64,000 nucleotides of DNA from Lycorma delicatula (taxonomy: Eukaryota > Arthropoda > Insecta > Hemiptera > Fulgoridae), in contig NC_134457.1 in NCBI RefSeq assembly GCF_047948215.1, positions 16,094,626 through 16,158,625 of the forward strand, read 5' to 3'. Under the pieces are notes generated by a model. The model was not told the DNA's origin, made no database searches, and saw nothing but the letters and a program-made list of their open reading frames with translations. Shown here piece after piece: positions 23,503 through 36,530 of this stretch. Positions within the stretch are counted from its first letter, which is position 1. Every line of letters begins with the position of its first letter. Position numbers and translations under genes: made by a program.

Positions 23503-23643
23503 AACTTCAGTTGAACAAATGACTGGTGAGAGAGACAAATTACGTAATGATCTAGCAGAAGCTAACCACAGAGCTACACTTCTTGCACAGGAAGTTGATG
23601 ACAGACATGCTCGAATGGAACGTTCTACACAAATTCAAGTAAA
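23503..23643 (+). CDS. Ninein-like coiled-coil protein, internal exon 1 seen
   Basis: Ninein-family proteins (NIN, NINL, insect Bsg25D) are centrosomal microtubule-anchoring proteins with N-terminal EF-hands and long coiled coils. This exon follows a TATTCAG acceptor, completes one codon, encodes 46 residues and ends with two bases before GTGAGT. The peptide MTGERDKLRNDLAEANHR then LLAQEVDDRHARMER resembles the ninein segment '(L/A)EEVD(D/E)HHASMER' (from memory). The whole chain is heptad-rich. Upstream exons, including any EF-hands, were not found. Another coiled-coil family remains possible. Confidence 0.72.
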
Positions 23644-26427
23644 GTGAGTATACGAATACTTACAAACTTCTATTACTCTGTAATACTTACTGATTACATA
23701 TGTAAATCATATTATATAAGATATAGGTTCTTAAATATTTTAACTATTCATTGAGAATGGGTAAATCTTCTAAGTCCAATAACCAATTTTAGGCAGTTTG
23801 ATGAAAACACAGGTCTTTCACAAGTAATGTGAAACTACCAGGCTTATTAGAAAATAGTGAAGCTGTTTCCCATTGCCTGAACTACATGCAAATTCAACTC
23901 TGAATCATCCTACTTTGAATTTAGATCACAGGAAATATGCAGATTTGTACACAATGGTAGAGAGTGTAACATTTGGTAACCTGAAAAATATGTCAGCATA
24001 AAACTAAGCATTAGTTTATTTTTCAGCATAATGTTCATACTTTTTGTACTCAAAAATTGTTGATAATATGTACCTACTAAATTAAATGTCATGTTTTATA
24101 GTCTAAAAATTGAAGTTTTATAGAAGAAAAACAATTTTTTTAGTAGGAAAACCAACCCATTTATTTAAAGTAAAATAAAATATCTATCAGTACATTTTAC
24201 TTAATGATGTATATATTTTTAATTGTAAAAAATTATAATGTTTCTGAAATAGTCTTTCAGAATTTTTTGTAATGTGAATAAAATGAATTATGAAAATACA
24301 TTGTTTTGGTTTCAAGAAAACAAGAAGTTGAACATTATTATTTTCTTATGCAGACTTTATCACAGTTAGTTGTCCACATCAGAAAATTCTCTCGCCTTTA
24401 TTGCTGCCGTCTAGTTGTGATAGCAATGGATTGAGTCATTCACATTTTGAAATTCCTTTTTTTAAGCCACTGTCCCCTTTTTATAGTCATCCTACCTTTT
24501 TATTATCAACCAAGAGTTCTATCTTTACCACACTCTGTCAGTTGATGTTCAGCATTTGTCAGCCAGTTCATTTAAAGATGATTTAAATTGTCTTTGATTG
24601 ATGTGTTTGAACACACACATTGAGGCTGAAAAATGAATGAATGAAAGCCTACCAGGAATGATTATTTGGTTGTTTTTCCGCCATAAAAGTTATTTTAATT
24701 CTTAAGTAGCATGACATTAGAATATGTTGATAACCAAAACTACTAAACTTTTAGTTCTTGTTATTCCAGACTGATTTGACTTGGTTGATCATTTTTTGGA
24801 ACCATCCCTATGTGTTCAAATAAGAATTTACTATAGCTGTTTAAGAATCTTGAACATCATCTCTGTGAAAATTATGTAAGCTGGTAATTTTTCACATTAC
24901 CATCACAGTTAAAATTAGACAGAACATACTCTTCCATGTTTATGGTTGACGACTCATTTTTTGCAATGGTTATATAGTATTTGGTTTGTCAAAATTCATT
25001 GCAGTGTTGCCTATTTATGGCAGTAAGTAGCATTGCTTCCTTGTCATTTACATAAAACTATGAACAATGAGTTGTGCTACTGCATAGTCTTAAGCATTCA
25101 ACCATGACTTCCTCAGACTGTTCTTTAGAAGTATTTTTATATTTTTTTACTTCACAGACCTCACATAGAATAATAAACTAAGAGAAAAAAAATCATTATG
25201 ATTAGAAACTGTCCCACACCATACTTTTGTAAAGGTTAACTCTTACTTATTTCCACATGAAGGTGCGGGAAAGTTTCGCATGGTATGTAGATCTAACCTT
25301 TATAAAAGCATGCCTAGAAGCATTCATATCCTAATTTATCTTTACTTTTTCCTTCGCCAGCATTTCACTAACAAAAAACTGTCAGTTTGTTATTATTAGC
25401 AAACAGCAGTCTTATACTGCGTTACCGTATAGCAATTTATATAATTCACCATTTTTGAAAACCATGTAATAAATCAGAAAAAGTGCAAATAAACAAACAG
25501 GGTTTTAAGACCTAATAGACACTGAGAAACTTGACAAATATACATTACTGAAGTGGTAGGTGTTAATGACCTCTGTTATTTCATCCTCACGTTTGAGATT
25601 GAGGTAGAGGCACTATTTACCAAAGTCCTTCTGCTGGAAATCATTCTTGCTGGATTGATGACTTACTGACAGTTTTCTTTTTGTCTTTCAATTCTAAGAA
25701 AACTGTATAGATGGCAATCTCTAATGTAATTTTTTGTTTATGTATATTCTGAGATTTATTAGTTTCATTTAGGTATGATTTCATTTAGGTAATATTTCTG
25801 ATTGCAAGATATTGTACAGTATTACTTAACACTTATGCATTCTTATCTTCAGAAGTGACAGAAATCTATATATTGTGTTGCCAGAATCTCATTAGCTTTG
25901 TGTCTGAAACAGAAATTTTTTTTAAAATTAAAGAAATATGTGTCGCATCAATTGAGTTTTATTTAAAAATTTCATTTTATTTACATTAAATATCTGTCAC
26001 ATAACCTTGCCTTGTTCTCTTAAAAAAAGTTAAATGTCTGGTGAAAGGAAAGTGTCTTTTTATAAATAGAGGATTTAAGGGGAAATAATTTAAAAAGCTG
26101 TAACAGTAACATTTGTAGTCATTGTGATTTTATTAATAGAGACTATTATCTGTACAGAAACTTTTAATGAATATTTTTACGGATGTTAAAATGAATTTTT
26201 CACTTAACAAATCTTTTTTGGGAATCAGGTACTCTTTTACAGAATTAGGTAGAATATTTAAATATAATATTGAATAAACTTAAAATATTGATAATTTAAT
26301 GATAAGTTTTAATTTTGTTTTGCAGTATTTTTTTTCTTCCTCAAAATATATTGCGGTAAATTTTTTATTAAATATCAAAATATTTATTTGATTTATAATA
26401 ATGTCGCTTACCATTTTGATGTTTTAG
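23644..26427. other. Intron of the ninein-like gene, no gene
   Basis: AT-rich. A short imperfect inverted repeat lies near 25221-25243 and 25288-25312 ('cttttgtaaaggtt' against 'cttttataaaggtt'), perhaps a MITE scrap. Other frames are unsupported. Confidence 0.5.
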
Positions 26428-26590
26428 ATTGTTGGAGCAAAGACATGCAGAACAAGTAAAACAATTAGGTTTGCAACTTGTATCTGAACGTGAAAAGCTT
26501 ACTGCAACTACTCTTAGATTAGAGAAAAAATTAGCTGATGTACAAGAAGAAGAAATTCGATTACGTTCTGAATTAGCAGCTTTACAATCT
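26428..26590 (+). CDS. Ninein-like coiled-coil protein, internal exon 2 seen
   Basis: After a GTTTTAG acceptor, one base completes the Lys codon begun at 23643, then 54 codons end at a GTAAGA donor in phase 0. The sequence LLEQRHAEQVKQLGLQL, REKLTATTLRLEKKLADVQ, EEEIRLRSELAALQS is a continuous heptad coiled coil. Its layout parallels the ninein stretch 'KLEQEYKERIAALKNEL...EREQIL'. Confidence 0.75.
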
Positions 26591-28223
26591 GTAAGAAATT
26601 TTTTCATATCTAATGAAATTTTTCAGTCATATCTAAATATAAATTCGATCTGTTGTGCACTTTCTTAATTAACCCAATTGTTGCTATAATTTGTCATGAA
26701 ACCTGATATACTAACAACTTTACTAGGATGTTGTTAAACATTCTGTGCAGTTTAAAAAATATTTTGCTTTTTTAACTCAACAACATCTTCGAACACATGT
26801 TATTATATCAATTATAGTTATTCAAAATATGAACGTAACATTTTAGATAAACAATATTGGATTTTTGCTGTATTTGAAAAAAAATATATATATATATATA
26901 TATATATATCAGGAAACAACAACTTAACCATCAAAGTAACAGAAAAACTTTTAAAAAATCTAATACCAAAAGTCGACTTTCACAGGATCCCGCATTATCA
27001 GTCAGTACATAATTCTAGAATTATATCACAAAAACAAAAAAGAAGTAAAAACTTAAAAATTTAGAAAACAAACCCTAACAACCACAAAACATAAACAACA
27101 CAGCTTCACTGCCATATTGGGATGATATAAATTTAAAACATCACACAATTTCATAAACATTGTTGTAAACTGCTACAACCCACTATGACTTTAATTAAAG
27201 CATCATCTTCATAGCAATCTAATCTGTTGGTGAATAATTTCATATTTTTGTTTAAATTCATAAATGTATTATTTTTCAAGAATACTAATTTTTTATTGTT
27301 AACAGATTTCAAAAATTTCTAAATTATATTTATAATCAATAATACTATACTTATATTGCAACAAATGGTTGTTGTTTTTCACTTTGATTGGTATGGTGGT
27401 CAGTATGTTGATAGATTATTTGGATTTTCAGAAAGTTTTATACATATATATATTCTTTTTTTGTGATTTAAATCTTCAAATTTCTTTTTCTAAAAAAATG
27501 TTTAATTAATAGGTAAGAATATTTTAATTTTTACTTTTTTATAACATTTTTATTAATTCTCTACTGCCTGTATTGTACTAATCAGATTTGAGTTTATCTC
27601 ATTATGAAAATTATACTTTTCAATTTAGACATATTATAAATAAAATTTATTTCTTCATAAATACTACAATGAAACCTTCCTTGTTAGATCATTTTCTGTG
27701 AGTTAATTTTCTGTACAGGAGTGACCGTGTAGACACTGACAGCTCAGTAAAAATTGATCAGCAATAGGGTTACATTTATTCTGTAATATTTATAAAAAAA
27801 TCTTATTTTTTATTTACTTTTGCATTACTGTTAAGGTTAGTTAATTAATAATTAGTTAGATAAATTTTGTAAATAAAGTCTTTAGCTGTTTTAAATAGCA
27901 AAGAATTAAAAATTTTAATTAAAAAAACAAAACAAATTATTTTATCAATAATAAAAAGTACTAATTGTTATTAAAAAATTAAGTTGTTGTGTAATGATAA
28001 CATTGAAAACATATGGAACTTGTGTAAGTTTACAATTTTTAGGTTAGTATTAAATGGATTAAGAATTAAGTGATTAACATTACTTTTTCTGATCTGTTAG
28101 ATTGCTATTACTAATAATTTAGTATTCATTATTTAAGTTAAACTATTAATATAATTCAATTAATTAAGTAGCTTGTTAGCTATGTCTTTAATATTTTACC
28201 TCCAGTTATGCTTTTTTTTAAAG
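26591..28223. other. Intron, low complexity
   Basis: Contains a (TA)n tract at about 26884-26909 followed by an A-rich stretch (26940-27190) reading like an eroded retroelement (Lys/Asn-rich frames), not assignable. Confidence 0.5.
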
Positions 28224-28340
28224 GAATGTGCAAATATGGAAAAGGAAAATAGAAGTCTAGTTGAGCAGTTATCAGATTATGACATGGCACAAAAACGAGC
28301 AGAAGAACAAGAACAAAAAATGGAGGCCTTGCAGTTAAGA
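28224..28340 (+). CDS. Ninein-like coiled-coil protein, internal exon 3 seen
   Basis: 39 codons, phase 0 at both ends, after TTTAAAG and before GTTAGT: ECANMEKENRSLVEQLSDYD then QKRAEEQEQKMEALQLR. It corresponds in position to the ninein '(K)ENSRLENEL...EKLAEYE' segment. It is entirely charged heptads with a single Cys and no globular domain. Confidence 0.75.
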
Positions 28341-28610
28341 GTTAGTATTTTTTTTTAAATTTATTTTTATCTTGTTAGCTTATATAATTGCAGATGCTTT
28401 TCCCCTCCTGTGGACAAAACTTTTCCTCCTTTTATACCCTCACATTACTGTATTACACTTACTTCAACTACAAAAATTTCAGTACAGGTGTTATTTACAA
28501 ATTTATAGATAATTAGAAAGGTGTTTTGCATTAAAACATTATTAATGAACCTTTTTTCCATTGTAATCTGTTGTTTTGTTTTTATATAGTTTATTCTATT
28601 TTCAATCTAG

Positions 28611-28759
28611 TTATCAGAGTTGGAGAGTAACAGTGACCAAGTTGCTTCGCTTGTGGAACAGTTGGCTGAATTGAAAGAAGAGAATACAAAATTGCGTGAT
28701 AGAAATGATGAACTCACTATTCAGGTTGAATCTCTGTCTACACGTCTTTCTAATCGGAA
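28611..28759 (+). CDS. Ninein-like coiled-coil protein, internal exon 4 seen
   Basis: 49 codons plus two bases, after TCAATCTAG and before GTAAGT: LSELESNSDQVASLVEQLAE, then LKEENTKLRDRNDELTIQ, then SLSTRLSNR. A strong coiled coil with leucine and asparagine at heptad core positions. It joins in frame to the previous exon (phase 0) and to the next (split Lys codon). Confidence 0.78.
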
Positions 28760-31700
28760 GTAAGTTAAATTTCTTATGTACTTTATGCCTGTATTGTATT
28801 CCCTGCACTCAGGATTATGGATTAATTAATATTTAATGTACCATATTTGTAACTTTTAATTTTTAACTTTAAATGAAAAGTGCTTATTATTAGACTGACA
28901 ATATCCGATTTTTAAAAATCTTTTTTTTTATTTTGATTATTTTATACTTTTTGGTAGTCCATAAATATTCTGTAAGTTATTTGTATTTTCTGTCCAGTAG
29001 ATAAAGCATTCTTAATTAAGAAGTTACATAAGAAAGTGTATGTTTCCAGTTCTCATTTAGAAACCTTTTATGATCTATATTAATGCTTATGTTGATTTAT
29101 GTTATGTTTGTGATGATGTAAAAGATAAATAGATATTTATTAATTTGAACCTAACTTTTTCTTTTAAAGTTTGTTTCTTAATCATTTATAAACTGTTACT
29201 TGTTTCTATTTCTACTGAGTAACTCAAAAGCATTTTATGTTTCCTTATATGGAAGAAAACCCAGATCAAATTTTTTTCACTAGTACTGTTTTCTAATGTT
29301 TAGATATTCTTCATCTAATATTTTTTTTGCGGTTTTATAAAATTGATTCATCAGTTCACTTCCAACTTTCTCTTACAGTTAAACCCAATTGACAACAACA
29401 AACAAAATAAAATCCATCTTTCTAATATTTATATTGCTGATCCTGTTCTTAATGTTGTAGAATTGTTTAAAAAAATAAATAATTCAATTTCATTGAAAAA
29501 TGAGAAAAAAATTTTCTTTTATAAAAAACTTAAATTATGTAAAAACTTATCCTTTAGTGGACTACTTTTTCCCAAAATTATATTAATATTTTTTTTAATA
29601 ATATTTATTAAATTGTCAATAGTAATAACTATGTATTTGAAAGCAAGTTTGGGTGTTCCATCTTTATTTTATCTTCTTTTGTTAATTTCTGCTTTGTGCC
29701 TCAGAGTTACCTCATTTTACTACAAAAATAGTCCCTAAGAAAAAGAGATATTCAAATTTCCTATGAAATTGTGTGAAATTTTTTTTACTATAAAAGCACT
29801 ATTCAAATATGTTTGTAAAAGCTTATTTTAACAGAAACACCTGTTACAGTAATAAGTACTGATTGTCAGTATCACTATCTAGCATTTTATAAATCCATTG
29901 TTAACCACTACAATCGTACTTGCTTACGTATTGACGATGTGTTGTGCTTAATGGAACAGTTCATACATTTTAAATATGATGTATTTTTAATATGTTAGTT
30001 AATATTTTTCTTATGCTTCACTAAATGTTTTTAAATGTCACTTTGTTTTGAATGATTATCTTTGAGAAATTAAGAAGGTGTGCATGCAGCCTTGCATACT
30101 GCATTATAAAGCAGGTACAGTAAATTGAGGAGGGAATAGACAAACAATCTGTTTACCAACAGCTGGATTCTCTGACATGACAATCCTTGATTACATACCA
30201 TTCTGTTTTGTAACAGGTATTGGATCTCAAAAGTGTAATGGTTGACTGAAACCTTGCCTTTGCACTGGATGTCAAGATTTTCCCTAGTGTTTAAGGGATT
30301 GAGGTTAAAGAACCAATGATTTAAAACAAAATGATACAAAAACAGTTATTAAATGCCCTGAAAATACTAATAATGATTGATGTTCTGGGAATATTCAGCA
30401 GTGAGTGATAAAGAAAAAAAATTTTTAGATTATTATTAAATAGGAAAGCTGTATGTGGAGGTTATAAACTGGGAAAATAAGTTTTTTTATCAGATAAAAA
30501 GCTGTTTTCTATTTCTTAAATTTGATTTTTATTTACATTTACAAGCTCCTAGCTCGTTTAAGTTATAAATTAATATATTACAGTTTAATTTCTATTTAAT
30601 ATAATCAAAATACTTTTTGCTTATATTAATTTTTTAGATAACTTACTTTTTATTTTAAAATAATATTTTAATGCAAATACCTGCAGCAATAGAAAAGAAA
30701 TGGATTTACATTATTTGTAACATTTACATATTTCACTTATTAACATCAGTTCGATAAACAAAATTATTTTAATTTATTTATTCCAAACAAATTCTCTTTG
30801 TTAATTTATTATGTAGTTATACAAATGATTTATTTGATTTGTATATAGTCTAATAATGTACTTCTAATTCATCATACCTTTTGGGTCCAACAAATTAATA
30901 AAGAAACATTAAAAGATTTAATTTTTTTTTTTTATTTAGCAATTTTAATAAATTTCATGACCACCATGTAATTTGCCAGTCATTACATTCACTGTAATGA
31001 ATCTTAAAAGCATGATCATTATGAAATGAATTCTTATTTGTCAATACAATGAGAGAGGTTTTAGGTTTTAGCATAATTTTGGGGCATGAGTTTTTTTTTT
31101 TTACTTATAGTATATCATAAAGACATAATTTGTTTTATATCTTAATAATAATAAAAAATGGATCCAATCTGACCTTATTCCATACATTTGTTCATAAATA
31201 GAAATCTCTTATCTGCTTTTTGATTTATTATTTCACTAGAATCTAAAATTGCCCATTATATAGAAGAAAAAGGTTTTTATCACTATTTGGAGGCCCATAT
31301 ATGATGTGTTATATTTATTACTGGAGGCTATCTCCCACTTCGCATGAGTACTATATGAAAAGTTAGACTTTAAAATTTTGTTTAAAGGGGTGTAAAACAG
31401 GGGTGAGGATAGTTTTTTTTCAAAATAAAATGTAGATTACAATTTTTCTCAGTTTGGATCTGTTGCGTGCAAAATTTCATCACAATGTGAATAAAACTGT
31501 AGATTTCTATAAAAGACAAGCAGACACTAACATTCTTCTTTTTACACACACTTTTTAGTGTAAAAAGATGTGTTTTATTTATAATGGAATATAATGTTCA
31601 TAAGAATGTGAACATTTTTTTCATTGTTTCAACCAAATTGAAATAAAAGTAAAAATAGATGATTTTGTTATATAAATAAAATTACAAATATGTTGTATAA

Positions 31701-32379
31701 ACAAAATGCATGGTTTCATGCATGTTCATATACATTCATTTAATTCTTTCATTAAAATATGAAATACTCTTTTTGCATTGGATTAAAAAATTCTTCAGAA
31801 ACATTTTATTAATTATTGACTTAACCTTGTGCATAGCAGTTAACTATTTTATCCTTATAACTGAGGTGTGCTAGTTTATTATTTACCCAAAAAAAAGATT
31901 ACTAAGTTTGGAGGCATAACATTTAAAAAAAATATCACTACTACTTCATTCAAAATCCTACTTTTTGGTATTAGTTTTAAATGTAATTTCTGGATACTAT
32001 AATAATTGTACTTTTCTCTTAATCTTCTAATTAATTCCATTACTAGGAATATTTATTCCCCATTGTCTAGAATTATCCATTTTGCAAAAGCTAATGCAAG
32101 TCTCCACCAAACATTGTGGGGAACATGCGCTGTATTTTCGCTTAGAAATTCTGTAGCTTGGTCTTCCTAGTAACCTTGTTAGATCATCAAGAATACAATC
32201 TCCCATTTCTGTTTAGAAGAATAGATGATATTACTGATCCAATTGACTGCAGAGTTTTGAGCATCTATAAATTAGAAATATGCACCTTTTTTTTTCAGTA
32301 TGTGACATGTATAAGCTTAAGTTCTTTATTTTTATTCGTAATTTGTTAGTAATAACCTTTTCTGTTATTCATTTTACAG
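28760..32379. other. Intron of the ninein-like gene, no gene
   Basis: AT-rich. The longest frame, 29343-29738 (+), is hydrophobic and low-complexity with no family match. The stretch 31250-31560 includes 'gcaaaatttcatcacaatg', like the ends of the repeat at 32661-34832, so a related repeat scrap may be present. 30070-30340 is a less AT-rich island of unknown origin. Confidence 0.5.
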
Positions 32380-32561
32380 ACAAGGAAGCTGTGTATCATT
32401 GGAAGGAGGAGGGGGTGGTACAAAGCACAGAGGTCATTCTCCACCTGGTACGTTGTTGGATTCTGGCAGTTGGTGCTCTGTGTCTCCCAGTCCTCGTCAG
32501 GGTAAAGTTAGACGATGTTGTACAGAAAATGATCTGTCCCTGGATAATGTTCGAATGGAAG
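32380..32561 (+). CDS. Ninein-like protein, Gly/Ser/Cys linker exon
   Basis: After ATTTTACAG, one base completes a Lys codon, 60 codons follow and one base precedes the GTATTT donor. This exon breaks the coiled coil: VSLEGGGGGTKHRGHSPPG, then SGSWCSVSPSPRQGKVRRCC and TENDLSLDNVRME. It is rich in Gly, Ser, Pro and Cys and basic in the middle, so it is probably a disordered hinge with SP/SPR sites that could be phosphorylated (inference). Exact phase agreement with both neighbours supports its place in the gene. Confidence 0.75.
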
Positions 32562-32740
32562 GTATTTCCATCTTTCTGATTTTTTTATTTTTATTTAAAA
32601 AGTTATAACTAATATCTCATTAAAGGTTTTTAATGCTATATATATATATATATATATATACTAGCGGACCCGACAGACATTGTCCTGACGTGGCATTGTT
32701 CTGTAATAAATGCACAACACATAAATATAAGTAACTTATT

Positions 32741-33448
32741 TAAGTTAAAATTAGCAGGAATGTGGATGAAATTTCATTAATATGACTATTATCAGTTTGT
32801 GATTGTTGCATTATTGTAATGGGTATATTGATTAATTATGTGTAGTATGGTTAATATTTATTTTCACTAAATATTGAGATATCTGATGAAAATCGAAACA
32901 TCGTAAAATTAATAATTAGTGTAATTAATAAATTTTGGTACTTACTTATTAACGCCACCGCAGCTACAGCTTTATTTAAAAACAAAGTAGTCAATCGGAT
33001 TTCGGTGTAAAATGGGCCGATATAGAGTTTAACATAGATTCAAAACAGTCTCTTTGTTAATTTTAATAATGGTTATTTATATTTATTTATTTTATAAATA
33101 TAATTTAACCAAACTTAGCCTACGCTCGCTAACCTTGACTAATTAACAGGAGTGTTTTGATTATTTAAATAATAAATAATTGCAATAATTACTGAATTTA
33201 TTAAATAAATACTCAAAAAATTACGGTATTAATTAATCAAGGATAGCAAGCGTAGGTTAAGTGTGGTTAAATTATATTTATAAAATAAATAAATATAAAT
33301 AATCATCTATTAAAATTAATAAAGAGACTGTTCATTTTCCACCGAAATCTGATTGACTACTTTTTTTAAAAATAAAGCTGTAGCTGTGGTGGCGTTAATA
33401 CGTAAGTGCCTAAATTTTCATCCACGTTACTTCTAATTTTCACTTAAG
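32741..33448. repeat. Long foldback (inverted repeat)
   Basis: The left arm 32741-33146 and right arm 33229-33448 are reverse complements over several blocks: 'attaacgccacc(g/a)cagc', 'gctacagcttta', 'agtagtcaatc(g/a)gatttc', 'cagtctcttt', and 'taatttaacca(a/c)actta'. The left arm has about 150 extra bases (32782-32930) and a further ~37 near 33010-33045 that the right arm lacks. The loop is 33147-33228. No coding content. Confidence 0.8.
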
Positions 33449-34127
33449 ATCATTTTAAAAAAGTACCTCCTGCATTTTTTTTTAATTTAATAATTTTAAA
33501 GTTTCATAACCATGTGATAGCTTAATTAATCAATTAATAAAAAATTAAAGCACTGTAAAAAAAGCAACGTTGTTAAAATTTTAGTAGAAATTTTTCTCAT
33601 TCTTTATTTTAATATCTATTTTACCAAATTTTAGATAATTGTAAATTAAAAACAATTTTAGAAAATTTTTTATAAAATTAATCAGCTACAAAAATTATAA
33701 CTTCAATTTTTTAAATATACTTTAAACTATAATTATTATATGTAAATTATATTTTAATTTTATAAATGTTATAATTTATTTTACAAACTGACATTTTTAT
33801 TTTCAAAGAGCCCGTTCAATACTTCATAGAATCAAATGAGAACTGACAATTTAAATTTGTAGGTTAAGTTGATTGTTATTGAATGCAGGGGTATACATGA
33901 TTAAAATTCATGAAAAATCATGTAAAATACTCACTTCAATACTGCATCTTACAAATTTGCACAATGTATATTTTTTAATTACACTTTAAAACGTTATTTA
34001 AATAAATAATATTCTCAATAAGCGTGCAATTCTAGCAGACTCGGCAATGTTTCGCTATTGCTAGATTTGAGTATACATACAAATTAAATGAACACAATTG
34101 AAAATTTCATAAAACCTTAAAAACAAT

Positions 34128-34452
34128 GAACATTAGGAACTTCACAAAATTTAACCTTTCACTTTATAAAAGTCAGAAGGTAAATAAATCCAAATGGCAA
34201 AACAACAGCAGTACCTATCGGATTTAATTCACACCACTCTCTAATCACAGTATTTGGTGGAAAATAATTTTTTAACGAAAAGGGTTGTGGCTGCAAAATC
34301 ATTACAATTAATACTCAACATTAAGAAACTTACAAAACATTACGAACTTCATAAAATTTAACCTTTCACTTTATAAAAGTCAGAATGTAAATCCAATTGT
34401 CAGAACAGCACTACCTGTCGGATTTAATTCAAACTACTCTCTAAACACAGTA
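34128..34452 (+). repeat. Direct duplication inside the composite repeat
   Basis: The block at about 34128-34252 recurs at about 34337-34452: 'atttaacctttcacttta' and 'taaaagtcaga' then 'cggatttaattca(c/a)ac' and 'actctcta...acacagta'. The repeat period is about 208 bases with point differences, so it is an old tandem duplication. Confidence 0.75.
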
Positions 34453-34850
34453 CACTGTTAAGAATACGAATTTTAATGTAATAACAACATTAAGCTATGA
34501 CGCAAGTAACTGATATGCGAAAAAGCAACAAAATAAAAAAATTTCCTAGAATCCGATCGCACCACCAACTACTGGTTCTGACTGATATGCCAAAAATTAA
34601 GAAAAAATTCTAAAACGCGATCGCAGCGCTGCCTACCGGATTTAATTGTGAACCTTAACCATCGCAAGATCAGCAACAACACATAAATAAATAAATTAAT
34701 TAAAAAAACATTTTCTATCGGATCAAATTGTGAATCTAAACCATTCTTGAATCAACTTAATCACACACACAAAATTTCATCAAAATCAGTCCAGCCGTTT
34801 AGAAGTTCAGTGACATACACATGCACAAAAGAAATATATATATATATACT

Positions 34851-35130
34851 TATTCTTTCAGTTTTAATTCTGCTCTAATGTGTACATGGACTTATAAAGT
34901 TATCAATCTGAGACTTTTTAATTTACTGAAATGAATTTCTTTTAAACTTAACACCTATAAAGTATTCTACCTTAAGGCAGGTCCATAATAGTAGTTTTGT
35001 GCTTTGTAAATACTTTGTCTTCATAAAACTGGAAATGAAAAACTATTACATACCTATAGAATTGTTAATAATAGTATAGCTATGCATTTTTGGTGGATTC
35101 GGAACTGAATCCAAGGGTAGCGGGAGTTTT
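34851..35130. other. Intron, nothing recognised
   Basis: Short AT-rich intronic stretch between two repeats. Confidence 0.5.
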
Positions 35131-35510
35131 TAATTATCTCTTTACTAATTGCAGAACCTGGACAAATGTCTATTGCTGCTGTGTCTTTCGTTTGTCTGAC
35201 AGGTCATTATTTATTTAGTGGCGATTATAGATATTTTTGTGTTTTATTTATGGATGGAGTTGGTGTTTTTCATTCTGGTCCTGTAGACTAGGAGAAGTAA
35301 TTGACTGTGGCAGATTGTGGGAGACTATTCGCAGATGAGCTTCATGCTCCCAGCATGATTCCCCTTCAGTCCGTCCTCTAAAATTCTTTTGGTGCTAGCA
35401 CCTTTCGGCCTAACAGGAATATGCCTTTTGGGGGCCCTAGTGTTTAGAGGAAGCAATGCGCTCCTCTTTTCGATGGGAGATGCATGTGCCAGCTGGGGCC
35501 ATATTTGTAA
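35131..35510 (+). repeat. Dispersed repeat, copy in + orientation
   Basis: Matches the reverse complement of 13670-14045 (see that entry). Downstream, 35560-35800 continues with pyrimidine-rich sequence ('ttcttctttctttttttctt') that may belong to the same element but has no counterpart seen in the first copy. Confidence 0.7.
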
Positions 35511-35929
35511 GTGTTTAGGTAAAGTGGATTGGGGATAATAGGTGAGGTGAAGGTGAAGTTGAAGTTTGTAGTCTTACTTCACTCAGGCTGTCTTCACTGC
35601 TACATCTCTGCTGGGCTCTGTCGTGTCGATTCCTCTTCATGTTAGCAGGCCAGTTTTCATTCTTCTTTCTTTTTTTCTTCTGTTCTTTTACAGCCAGCCT
35701 TTCTGTAAACCTTGAATAGTCCCATGGCTCTCTTCTGTCGGGCAGCTTCTGGACTTTTCTCCCATGATCTTCGCTGTCCGCCAGTAATCTTCTTCTTCTT
35801 GCATTTAAATAAAGTCAATAAAAATAAATAATAGTGTAAGAAAATTCTTTTTTCTTAATGCAGAATTATATGTGTTAGAAGTACATATTAGTTCTTGTTC
35901 TAAGTTAAACATTCTCTAAAAGTAATGAC

Positions 35930-36530
35930 AGCTCATTTTGAAGAAAGTTCAGGCAGTAGACAATTGCCTTTGAGTCTACTGTTTAAAATGTGAGGTCTGA
36001 TAAGAATATTACCTATTATCCCACACCAGATATTTAATAAAAAAGAAATTAGTTTCAGTTTCATGAGGATTGTCGTGTTTCCAAAAATGTTTGTTTTGTG
36101 TATTGTTTTTCCAATCTCATATAAGTGTTGCTTCATCTGTAAATAAAATCAGCAGTGGAAGCACATTGTTTTGTAATAACCATTGTCAATAATTCAGCCA
36201 CAGATTGTAGTCACCTTCAAGACATTGAACTGTTTGAGGATGATATGGATAAATCTTCACTGTGTAATCCACCATATACTGTTGTGTGAATATTAAATGT
36301 TCTGCTTTCCCTTAGGTGCCAGTGAGTATCTGCAAAACTTGCCGGTTAGGAATGTTTCAACTGGGAAATCTCTTGACTATATTCTTCAACAGCTCATGTA
36401 GCATTGCTGTTACAGAAACCATAGATGAAATTAATGTCAACATATTCCTGATTTGTAAATTTATACAGCATTTCTCTTTTACCACAGAACAGATCAATTG
36501 CTAATTGTTTTCAATAGCTTAAATCAATGC
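35930..36530 (-). mobile_element. DUF4817-type transposase relic
   Basis: On the - strand, from about 36450 downward: EFTNQEYVDINFIYGFCNSN and ASFADTHWHLRESRTFN, matching the N-terminal HTH (DUF4817) of a common insect transposase ('...FIYG.CN.NA..A...Y.E..P.R..P....F..+...LRE.G.F'). Then LLILFTDEATLI (catalytic block, about 36150) and IWCGIIGNILIRPHILNSRL (about 36040). Stops and frameshifts throughout. The C-terminal third is missing and no terminal repeats were found. Confidence 0.72.

Larger units (their letters stand above)
32661..34832. repeat. Composite insect repeat bounded by (TA)n
   Basis: Starts 'ctagcggacccgacagac' after a (TA)n tract (32638-32660) and ends '...atcaaaatcagtccagccgt...gacatacacatgc' before another TA tract (34832-34850). 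These end sequences are ones I associate with a widespread insect repeat whose class I cannot state. It holds a foldback (32741-33448) and a duplicated block (34128-34452). No transposase or reverse transcriptase was seen. Confidence 0.65.

Noticed and set aside
25221..25312. A short MITE from an inverted 'cttttgtaaaggtt' pair
   Set aside because: The arms are only about 20 bases and imperfect, with no target duplication.
29343..29738. A 131-codon membrane-like protein on +
   Set aside because: Its composition is Leu/Ile/Phe/Lys-rich, as expected from AT-rich DNA; it has no family motif and lies in an intron between in-phase exons.
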